Source: Marvania coccoides (lineage: Eukaryota; Chlorophyta; Trebouxiophyceae; Chlorellales; Chlorellaceae). Taken from it: DNA of 64,000 bases. How positions within the stretch are numbered: position 1 is the stretch's first letter; the number at the start of each line of letters is the position of its first letter. The stretch is taken from NCBI GenBank assembly GCA_963854735.1, contig OY978103.1:806001-870000 (forward strand). The letters run 5' to 3'. Below the pieces are notes generated by a model. The model was not told the origin of the DNA and searched no databases. It was given only the letters and a program-made list of their open reading frames with translations. Shown in pieces: positions 55,305 through 64,000 of the stretch. A program made the translations under genes and the position numbers.

Positions 55305-56729
55305 CTACCCCAATCCGAACCCTGCCATGGTTCTCGACTGCACCCGCTGCCGCGCAGCTTCCCTCCGCGCCAGAAACTCCGTCTCCTCTTTTGTCACCGG
55401 CTTGTCCTCGGCTTTTCGCTTCCCCGCCGGTTTCTTGCCATTTTTTTTTCCTGCAGCACCCACACTCGTGGCCATTGCACCCACCCCTTTGGCGCCCCCT
55501 ATCCGCCCAGTCTCTGGCATGCTGTATCCGCCCACCCCCGCCAAGGGATGGGCAGCAACGGCCTTCATACCGGCAAAGACAGTCTGCGGCCGCGCCGGCA
55601 CTGCTGCGCCTGCTGTGGTGGTGCGTGCTGCTTCTCCTGAAGGCGCTGCTGCTGTGGGGGTGGCGTCTTCTGCCTCGTACAGCGCTTCTTTGGGGATGGG
55701 AGGCGATGCTGTCCAAGCAGTTGGATCTCCGCCGTAGTACATTTTAGACTTGAGGTCGTAATACCATCGCTGCACTGCATTGTAGTAGTAACCGCTCTTG
55801 ACGTGGAATTCCTGCAGAGAAAGAGAAGGAGAGAGAAACAGGCATAGAAATTAGATGTATTATTGACATTCGGACGCTTGGATAAGATGTGCAGGATAAA
55901 ACAAGGCAGGATATAATGAATGTTTGCACCAGTTACTTACCCATGCGCCCAGCTTTGCCCGCATTTCCTCTGCCGCTGCCGCTTTGTCGGCCGCATACTG
56001 TTTGGCGGCTGCCGCCTCAATGCGGGTCATAGAGCTCTCAGTGTAGGCCTGCTGCTTCTTTTCCTGGTCGCCCCGCCGCCGCATATCACTGAGCTCTGCA
56101 CGAAGATTAAACCGGGTGGTTTGAAACAGAAAAAATGTGGTTAATTTGTGGAATAATGAGGGAAGCGGTGCTGGAAAATGGGAGTTGAATAGGAAAGGAG
56201 AATTTGACGCCTCATAGGATAGATTTGGTCCCCAAGAATTATTCGGAAATTATTAATCTTCAACATTTCAATCTTTGAGTAGTAATCATCGGCATCTCCT
56301 CCAAAAAATAGTGGAAAAAACGAAAAAACAACACTTCTTTATGTGCGTAACAAGTGTGTGCACGAAGGGAAATAATGGCAATATAGGAAGTGAGAAAAGT
56401 AGGAGGCGGCAAACTCACTCCGCTCCAGGTTGGCCTTGTGCTTGAGGCCCCTGTCGTGGTTGGCCCTCACTTGCGGATGATCTGCCATCCATGACCCACA
56501 TATTTCACAGTGATAATTGGGGTTGGTTTTGTATTTCTGCAGCCAAAAGGGAGGGGAAGAAGTATAAGCAAAGGACTGTGCGCACTTTGTGCAGCAGGCT
56601 GTGCCAAGAAAAAACAAGGAAAAGGGGAAGATAGCGAAAGACATTTATTTGGGGAGGGCGAATGCAGAACGACACGCGACATGCATGCAACCGTGGAGAA
56701 TGTCGTGAGATGTCTCTCACATTTGCCAT
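55305..56729 (-). CDS. WBP4/ZOP1-like U1-type zinc-finger pre-mRNA splicing protein
   Basis: Four exons: 56729-56721, 56536-56419, 56095-55941 and 55811-55305, giving 262 residues. The first exon encodes only Met-Ala-Asn. The matrin/U1-type C2H2 finger reads CEICGSWMADHPQVRANHDR then GLKHKANLER. A Lys/Glu/Ala helix follows (KLSDMRRRGDQEKKQQAY), then the plant-type motif SGYYYNAVQRWYYDLKSKMY with YGGDPTAW, and a C-terminal ETEFLARREAARQRVQSRTM segment. Plant ZOP1 and animal WBP4 act in the spliceosome, and ZOP1 also in RNA-directed DNA methylation. WW domains of animal WBP4 are not obvious, so the plant ZOP1-like form fits better. Confidence 0.85.
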
Positions 56730-57130
56730 TATGCCCGGCTTTGCTGGAGAAAAACGTTAAGTTTTCGTTTTATTAATGTTCATTCAAGAATTTATGTGGC
56801 CGTGAAAGGCGTACGATACAATTGACCATGTGCACCGCTTCCGAAACCATTGCAAATTGATATAAAAAATAAAGGGGTGCGGCTGCTTTTTCGAAAAGAA
56901 TGTGATGGCGCGAAGGGAAGCCTTGCTTGCGGCCGCATTCGTGAATTCGGCGACCCAGAGGAGTCTCTTCTTTACATTGGTTGTTGCAGATTGGCCCCGC
57001 CGCGCATGGTGGGTGGCAGAAGGCGAACACTAGCCTCAACAACTTCAAACATCTGAATACGCCTTCAGCTGGCTGCTGTTCAGTGATCACGCGCACACAC
57101 CCTGTGCAGCAGGATCAGCAAGTTGACGGC
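56730..57130. promoter_or_regulatory. Divergent promoter region
   Basis: 401 bases between the WBP4-like gene (minus) and the kelch gene (plus). An in-frame open stretch upstream of 57131 could extend the kelch protein but lacks an ATG with support. Confidence 0.45.
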
Positions 57131-59929
57131 ATGTCAGTTGCCGAGGAGGATGGATCTGTGCAGACATCGGGACCGCCAGGTGAGCGATCTCGATTTTCAA
57201 TCAATTGTTGCCCCTCACTTTCCCGCTACCCAACAGCCCATTCACTCCCCCCGTCGTTTGTCCATTTGTCCAGGTCTTGTCAAGACCGTGAAGCGCCCGT
57301 CTCCCGTGCCAGTTCCTTCGGTGAATGCCAGCCCAGACACCCCGGCCTTTTTGGCTCAAGTGGAGGCCGCGATGGTGGAGCACCTGCAGAAGAGACCCCA
57401 CAACGAGGAGCATTGCCCCAAAATGGGCATCTTCCTGCGCGGCCGAGGTCTCAACCCCCAGGACGGTCTTAAAAAGTTCATCACCGCCCGCCCCCAAAAG
57501 TTTACCTACATCGAAGAGTGCGTTCTAGGCATTTGTGCTGCTACAAACTGGGGTTTAACATCTGTTTAACTCTTATACTTACGCCGACGCCATTTCCTAA
57601 CCCAAATTTGGCCTTTTGTTTTCAGAGGAAATGGTTCTAACAAGGTGGCCCTTGTGCGCCCGGCATCTGTAAAGCCCGCTGCAGAGGATTTCGGTGGCCT
57701 CCCCCCCGGAATGCTGCCCCCAGGCGTCGGTACGAAATCCTTTCCGTCACCGCTTCCCCCCAAATGATATATTTTTGAGTTTTAATTCAAGAGTACTAGA
57801 AACAAAGTAATTGCTTGTTGCAGATGAGAAGATTTTGGAGCGGCAGCTGGTGTCCTTCGTGGTGGAGCGCGAGGCCACGGGCCAGTCTGTCAACATGCCC
57901 TCCATGGGCGAGTTCTGCATCAAGCATCTAGGCTTCTCCATGAAGGGAGCCCTCCACCGTTTCGTCGCCACTCGCCCCCACCTTTTCATCCTCCCAGACG
58001 ACGGCCGACAGCTCATCAGGCTGCAGCAGGGCGCGGCGGAGGCCCTGGGAGTCACGGGAGACCTCCCCAGCCTGCCAGACTACAGCGAGGTGGGAGGAGC
58101 GGTTCGTCCTGGCGGCAGCTCGGCAGGGGTTGCGGCGGGCGCGAAATATCGCAGCCAGCGCCCCTCCGAGTACTCCAAGTGGGACCGCGTCACGCAGGAG
58201 ATGTACGACTACGTCGTGGCCAACGGCGGAGCGGTCCCCTTTAAGGAAGTCGATGCTTTCATGCGGGGCAAGTGCTCCCATCTCATCGAGGCCCAGGGCA
58301 TCCCGCTGGACGCCTGGCAGGCGCAGCGCCACAGCTGGAAGCGTCGCAACATCTTCAGGAAGGAAGGACCGCTGCTGGCGGTGCACGAGTCCTTGGGAGG
58401 AGGCGGCGCCAGCGGCAGCAGTGGCGCAGCGGCAAACGGCGGAGTGGAGGCCGCGGAGGACCAGTTTCCGCCGCTGCCCGGCGCCAAGCTGCCCCCCCTC
58501 CCCCGCAGCGCCATTAACGGCGCCGGCAAGGGCGCTTCCGTTGCCGTTTTAACCGGAGGAGGCTCTGGCGGGGGCGGGGCAGCTGCCGCAGAGGCCTGGG
58601 TGGCTGAGCGGCGCGCCATGGAGGCGCTGCGCGACGAGATCACCTCCAACCTTGCCTCCCTGAAGGCGCTGTCGGAGCTACAGAAAGAGAACGCGGGGCT
58701 GAGGGCCGCGTGCGTGACTCTGGGCCGAGAGCTGCTGGGCGTGAAAGACGAGGTTGCGGCCATCAAGGCGCAGCTCGCAGCGTCCCCGGTGACCGTTCCC
58801 GCCACGCGAACCGTCGTCACCGCGTCTCCGCTGCCCTCCCCCTCCGATTCCGTATTTTTGCAGTCGGTGTCGGCCATGTCTATGGCAGAGGCGGCTCCCT
58901 CGATCGTGCTGGTGGGCGGACACGACGGGGTGTCGTGGCTGGACTCCGCAGAGGCCTTCACGCCCTCCACCGGCGCGTGGAACATCCTCCCCGCCATGCC
59001 GGCGCCTCGCAGCTTCTGTGCGGCCGCCGCTGGGCCCGACGGCGCCACCTACATCATGGGAGGCGGCAACGGCGTGGACTGGTACGACTCCGTGTCGCGT
59101 CTGGAGCGAGGAGGCACCGAGTGGCAGTCTCTGGCCCCTCTGGGGGTGGCCAGAGGTTCCCTGGCAGCGGCATTTGCCCAGGGCTACCTCTACGCATTTG
59201 GGGGCGGCAAGCCCAAGGAGCAGTACAGTGTGGTGGAGTGGTGAGATGTGCAGCGCTTGATTTTGGGGTTACAAAATACATTTTTCTTGCTAAGAATGAG
59301 CCAATTCTCGTCATTTTCTTTTGGGGTTATTTTTCATCGATACTCACGGTTTATTCACTCGTATTGCCCCATTTTCCCCTCTATTGTATGTTAGGTACGA
59401 CGCTCAGAACGATTGCTGGATGCCTGGCCCCGAGCTGAGCTCCCGTCGCTTTGCCGTAGCCGGCGCGTCCCTCGGGGGTGCGCTCTATGCCGTGGGGGGC
59501 TTCAACGGCGAAGACTACCTGGCATCTGTGGAGCGCCTGGACCCCCGCGAGGGTCGGTGGACGCCTGTAGGCTCCATGCTCTCGCAGAGGGGCGGCCACG
59601 CCTGCACTGCCTCTGGTGATAACCTTCTCTACGCCCTGGGCGGATACTTTAAGGGCGCTATCGAGGCGTGCGAGGTGTACGACGCCCGCCAAAATGCCTG
59701 GCGCCCAATCGCCGCGCTGTCTGACAGCCGGGCGTACGGGGCAGCGGCGGCAGCGGGAGAGACTGAAGCCGCCGGCATTTTTGTGGCTGGTGGGCTGCGG
59801 TCCGACATGCAGACGCACGCCCCACTGATGGAGCGGTACTGCCCCGCCACCAACAGCTGGCAGCAGGTGGAGCTGCCCGCGCAGGCCAACCCTCGCCGCA
59901 GCTTCCTGGCTGTGTGCACGGTTGGGTGA
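57131..59929 (+). CDS. Triple winged-helix-like, coiled-coil and kelch-propeller protein
   Basis: Five exons: 57131-57179, 57274-57517, 57626-57729, 57824-59240 and 59395-59929, giving 782 residues. Three related 55-65-residue helical units lie at about 40-97 (GIFLRGRGLNPQDGLKKFIT), 133-196 (GEFCIKHLGFSMKGALHRFV) and 254-315 (DAFMRGKCSHLIEAQGIPLD). Each has the order helix, turn, Gly/Leu, helix, then an aromatic strand like FTYI or LFIL, as in LOTUS/OST-type winged helices. A low-complexity linker and coiled coil (about 395-451) follow. A six-bladed kelch propeller spans about 489-782 (blades marked by GG and Y/W, for example YAVGGFNGEDY). Kelch propellers bind proteins, often as Cullin-3 adaptors, but no BTB domain is present. 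Function unknown. TGTAA is at 60052. Confidence 0.85.
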
Positions 59930-60592
59930 AATTGGAAAAGAAATGAACGAAGGAAGGAAGGTGAATGGTGGATTGAAGAAGAGAAGAAGGAAGGAAACGA
60001 AAATTAGTGTGGCTAGGCTCTAATGAAGTAAAAAAATGTGGGGTTTTCCTTTGTAAAGAGCAGCCCCGGCTTGATGTTTTTTGTTTCTTTTTCCCTTTCA
60101 ATGCTTACCTTGTTTCTCATTATTGACGACAGCAGGAGTCATGGATGGGGAATGTATGTTTATCTTTCTCCGTATCGATGTCTATCTGGTACATTGGCTT
60201 TGTTTAATTGAATTGTATTGATACTTGGGAGTGTCACTAGGGCGAGGCGGAGCAGCAGACACATTTTGAATTGCGCTCAGAAGAAAAGACATGGCCACGC
60301 AGCTGCTGAAGCCGGGGAATATGGTGTCGGCTAGCTTGCCAAATTGTGGCGGTTAAAAAAACTAAAAAATGTTGGCCTGCATTTTTAGTCGATTCACCAC
60401 CTCATCAAGAAAGAAAGTCGGCAAGCCCGATTTTGCACAGAAATTTTACACGAATTCAACCGATTAAATGGCGGAAATCGTTATACAAATACCCATTTCA
60501 TTTATACTCGTCTGCGGCAGCCTGTTGCTATGAGGAAGCAGCAACACGCATAGTTATATAGTTTTCTGCTGCTGTTTTAAACTTCAAGACCC
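59930..60592. other. Intergenic region between kelch gene and receptor kinase
   Basis: About 660 AT-rich bases. TGTAA at 60052-60056 ends the kelch transcript. No gene seen. Confidence 0.5.
60052..60056 (+). promoter_or_regulatory. TGTAA poly(A) signal of kelch gene
   Basis: TGTAA 123 bases after the stop at 59929. Confidence 0.55.
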
Positions 60593-63500
60593 ATGCGTTT
60601 GCACATATTAATATTAATATTGCTCGGGGCGTGTGCCCCAAGAGCTAAGGCTCAGCAAAATTATCTAATCTTTAAATAGTGAGCAACCTTGTGATCCAAA
60701 GACACGGTGCTGCTCGAGGCGTTCTTGCACTGGATTAATGCATTTGATACGTTTATTGTTGGATACGTTTACCAGATTCCCATTATGGCCCCTGTCACGA
60801 AACACGTCTTTTCATCGTATATTCAACATCTTGTTCTCCCAAATCGGATGATTTACTGACGCTTTCCCCCCCTCCCTCCTCTTTTTGAAGTGACCATAAC
60901 CCCTCAAACTGTATCCTTGGCTCCACCACTCCCTGCTTCCAACCGCCCTTGTGAGCCCAAAATTAGTTATATTGTTTTATTCCATGTCTCAAGTCTCTGC
61001 TTCCCGTACTATTTACTCCTAGCACTTGTTTTCTAACCCATTTATCCCCTTCACGGCTGCCTGTAGCGAGGCGTTCACCATGTACGAATTTGGGTACCGC
61101 CCTCGCTGCTCGGAACTCAAATCACCGCTGACAGACGCAGCGGTCCTGGGTCAAATCCCCATCGAGGTGCAGCGGCAGCTGAACTGCTCGTTTCTGGACA
61201 GCGCAGTCGCCGCGGGGGAGTCCTCAGCCGGTCTATGGGCAGACATGTGGAATGGAGAAGGTGAATAACGTTTAGATTTAGATTTTATTTTGTGCCCGCC
61301 ATGCTCATTTCTCCATCCACCAAAAGAAGGAACCCACGTTACTGTACATAAATACCAGGCAACCCACCACTCGTTTCTTTCTCGGTTCTCCCTTTCTTCA
61401 GGCCACTGCCTGGGCCTCACCGTGGAGGAATACTTCCGACTGCTGGCGACGCTGTACAACCAGCGCAACGCCAACGACGCGATGAAGGCCATTGGCTACA
61501 CCGCCACGCCAAAATCCGTCGATCGTGACACCTTTGTGGCCAACCTTTCTTCCCATTACGGCGCCAAGTCTTGGGTTGAGTGCGATCAGCAAAAAAACCT
61601 GCTGGCGGTGGTGCTGTGCCTCAACACTGAGCCCCCCTACAACCCCATTGACTGCCCCTTTGACCCAAAGAACCCTGACCCCGGTTCCAACGGGCTAAAC
61701 TGCGCTGGGCCGCTCACTCTGCCGACAACCACTTCCACCCCCCCAGCAGGGCCCGTAAAGGAGGAGTGCGTGCCCGTGGTGCGCCCATACGCCCTCTCCG
61801 CGATCCCAAAGTCGCCGCCGCCGCCCAGCCCGGCTTCTAGCCCGCCTCCTTCTCCATCGCCTTCCACGCCCTCGCCCTCGCCCTCGCCCTCACCGGGCGG
61901 TGGGGGGGGCGAAAACGCGTCGCCCTCGCCTCCGCCTCCCCCTGACGGCACCGGGGATGATGTGTTTGATGGGGGAGCCGTGGATGCTGACGGCGGGTCT
62001 TCGAACGTGGGAGCCATCGTTGGTGGCGTGATTGCAGGAATTGTGGTGCTCGGTACGGTCCTTCTTTTTTCCTTCCTTCGTTCTTCCTTTTCCGCCCACC
62101 ACCTTTGTTTAACGTCGAACAAACTCCACTGTTTTTCAGCCTTGCTCCCAAACATTAATAATGCAGTCTTTTTAGTTTTATCTCAAATCATATTTTTCAA
62201 TTCCCGCAGCTGCCGTCCTCGCCGGAATTTTCGTCTACCGCAAGCGGCGCAACGTCTCCGACGGCCAAGACTACGATATGGCCCCCGTCACCCGCGAAAA
62301 CGGAGTGTCCTCCTACACCTACGCCAACTCCCCTGGCTCACCAGGCGGCCCGCCCCTCACCTCCATCGCAGCCTACAAGGCCGCCAGCTTCAACAACGGC
62401 GTGACGCCCAGCTCCCCCACTTCGCACACCTCCTCCCCTCCTTTCACTCCCAACACCTCCTATTCGTTGGGAGTACGCACCCCAGGCAGCGGAGCAACGG
62501 CGCTCGCTGCCGACCCCCTTATGCAGTACATCAACTCCCACCTCTCCAACACCTCAGGCACCTCCCGTGGGCCCCTCATGGCCTGGCAGCTGCGCTTCGA
62601 GGACATCAGCATCGAGCGCCCCATCGGCGAAGGCAGCTGGGGGCGCGTGTACAAGGGGCTGTGGCACCAGACCCAGGTGGCGGTTAAGGTTCTGTTGGAG
62701 GGGAACACCTCGGGGGAAGCGAGCGGCACTGAGTCGACGCTCGTGGTGGCCAACAGCCCCATTATGAAGCGCCTAGACCAGGAAGCTTCGCTGATGTCGC
62801 AGCTGCACCACCCCAACATCGTTCAGTTCCTGGGCATCACGCTGCAGCCGGCGGCGATCGTCACCGAGTACTGCGCGCGTGGCAGCCTCACCCGCGTGCT
62901 GCAGGCCGGCGGCGCCAGCCCGCAGCGCGCGGCGGAGCTCACCTGGGCCCGGCGCGTGAGTTTTGCCGCTGACTGCATGCGCGGCATCCTCTACCTGCAC
63001 ACCCGCAACCCGCCCATCCTGCACCGGGACATCAAGTCTGCCAACCTGCTCGTCACCGCCAGCTGGAGCCTGAAAGGTAGAGAGATAAAACGAAATTGTC
63101 ACAGCGTTTTAATTTTTGACGAGAACTAAACCTCCCCCCCCCCCTTTTTCTATATATATTTTGCAGTCACTGATTTCAATCTGAGTAAGATTGTTGAGGA
63201 CAGCACCCGGTCGTCGTCCATGAACGCCATGAACCCCCGCTGGCTCGCCCCCGAAGTCATCGGCGGCAAAGGCCACTCGCTGGCCTCCGACGTCTTCGCT
63301 CTGGGCGTCATTTTATGGTGAGAATAGCTTTATTTTACCTTTCCTGCTATTTATACCACGCTGTTTTTGATGCCGTTTACCTTTCTTTTTCAGGGAGCTG
63401 ATGACTTGGGAGCTGCCGTGGGGCACCAACAACCCGTGGAGCATCGTTGGAAAGATTACGAACGGCGAGCGGCTCGCTGTGCCGTCCAAAGACCAGCTGC

Positions 63501-63661
63501 CGGGCCCCAACAGCGGGGAATGGCCGCAGCTGGAGCGCTACGTGGCGTTGATGCAACGGTGCTGGGCACAGGAGCCGGCCGACAGACCTGCCGTTGGGGA
63601 AATCATGGCGGAGCTGCAGGAAATTGACCCTGCGGCTGGCCCAGACAATGGGGAGCTCTGA
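60593..63661 (+). CDS. Receptor-like kinase with RNase-T2-like (apparently inactive) ectodomain
   Basis: Seven exons: 60593-60678, 60891-60950, 61067-61260, 61402-62052, 62210-63076, 63167-63317 and 63394-63661, giving 758 residues. Signal peptide: MRLHILILILLGACAPRAKA. Residues about 21-198 follow RNase T2: NCILGSTTPCF, FTMYEFGYRPRC (site CAS I), LWADMWNGEGHC (CAS II), EEYFRLLATLYNQ, then AVVLCLNTEP and a final IDCPF. The two catalytic histidines fall on Tyr and Asp, and the Glu/Lys/His of CAS II are lost. A Ser/Pro-rich stalk precedes one membrane helix (VGAIVGGVIAGIVVLAAVLA) and a TKL-type kinase at about 461-750: GEGSWGRVYKG, VAVKVLL, LHRDIKSANLLV, DFN in place of DFG, LAPEV. It is probably a plasma-membrane sensor. 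Exon 1 and 2 calls rest on frame, splice sites and cysteine placement. Confidence 0.8.
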
Positions 63662-64000
63662 GCAGCCGCTTGATCGGCGCAGCAGCTCCTCTGGGTATCG
63701 TTTTGTCTTGTCCATATACACGGTAATAAATATATATTTACCAATTGGTGTAAATATTTCACCAATTGGTTGGTATATGCAAAATTCTGGCATTTGCACA
63801 GTCTTTTTTATTCTTTTTTTCCATCAACATCATCTTACTGACCGTGCTCCGCCCTTCAAATGTGGCTGATATGAAAAATTTGACTAGGGAGTTGGGTGCT
63901 TTTTTCTTGTTCTCTCTCTTCTTCTCTCGCCCACTTCTTTTACCCGGTTTTATTCGCGGGGGACGGCATCAAACACTATGTTCTTATGTTTTTTAAGTAT
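63662..64000. other. 3' region of the receptor kinase to window edge
   Basis: TGTAA at 63749-63753, 88 bases past the stop, is inside the palindrome-like stretch ACCAATTGGTGTAAATATTT. Beyond that the DNA is T-rich, with no gene recognised up to the edge. Confidence 0.5.
63749..63753 (+). promoter_or_regulatory. TGTAA poly(A) signal of receptor kinase
   Basis: TGTAA in a typical chlorophyte position after the stop at 63661. Confidence 0.55.

Noticed and set aside
1..64000. CRISPR arrays, rRNA, tRNA, bacterial operons
   Set aside because: No regularly spaced repeat-spacer units, rRNA core or tRNA T-loop/anticodon pattern was found. The DNA is eukaryotic nuclear.

Overview
This window is nuclear DNA of a eukaryotic green alga, most probably a chlorophyte. 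The genes carry many short spliceosomal introns (about 70-300 bases, GT-AG with a few GC-AG). Protein-coding exons are GC-rich and intergenic DNA is AT-rich. Several genes have plastid-type targeting peptides. One gene is the plastid S1/EF-Ts polyprotein typical of the green lineage. TGTAA, the chlorophyte poly(A) signal, follows the stop codon of at least eight genes. The standard genetic code fits all models (TAA, TAG and TGA all end genes). I could not fix the genus. All multi-exon models were built by hand from splice sites and reading-frame continuity, and each has an exon sum divisible by three.

Layout, left to right: 5' part of an extended-synaptotagmin/SMP-type membrane protein (-, cut by the edge); ParA-like P-loop ATPase (-); unrecognised seven-exon gene (+); importin alpha (+); plastid S1/EF-Ts polyprotein (-); unrecognised single-exon gene (+); ABCD4-type ABC half-transporter with an embedded MMADHC (cblD)-like domain (-); rearranged STAND/AAA-ATPase fragment with a perfect 146-base inverted repeat, then a 575-base MITE-like element; tail-anchored ubiquitin E2 of the UBE2J class (+); plastid membrane protein (-); CCT3 chaperonin subunit (+); prohibitin (-); 55-residue membrane microprotein only 11 bases ahead of a DUF2358-type plastid protein (+,+); DOMON protein (-); GPR1/FUN34/YaaH acetate-transporter family (+); coiled-coil nuclear-like protein (-); ribosomal protein uL13 (+); eIF5B with an embedded tRNA-binding OB-fold (-); RMI1 (+); SYLF-domain protein (+); plasma-membrane H+-ATPase (-); WBP4/ZOP1-like splicing factor (-); wHTH-coiled-coil-kelch protein (+); receptor-like kinase with an RNase-T2-like, apparently dead ectodomain (+).

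Most of these are unlinked housekeeping genes. They cover translation (uL13, eIF5B, plastid EF-Ts), protein folding and degradation (CCT3, E2 J), transport (importin alpha, H+-ATPase, acetate family), genome stability (RMI1) and mitochondria (prohibitin). Many are arranged as divergent pairs sharing a 0.36-1.1 kb promoter region.

The most unusual observations are four architectures. The first is the fusion of an ABCD4-like lysosomal-type cobalamin exporter with a cblD/MMADHC-like cobalamin-trafficking domain, which would join two consecutive steps of B12 handling in one polypeptide. The second is a tRNA-binding domain inside eIF5B. The third is an RNase-T2-like pseudoenzyme ectodomain on a receptor kinase. 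The fourth is a triple-winged-helix/kelch protein. A tightly packed co-linear gene pair also looks like a nuclear bicistronic unit.
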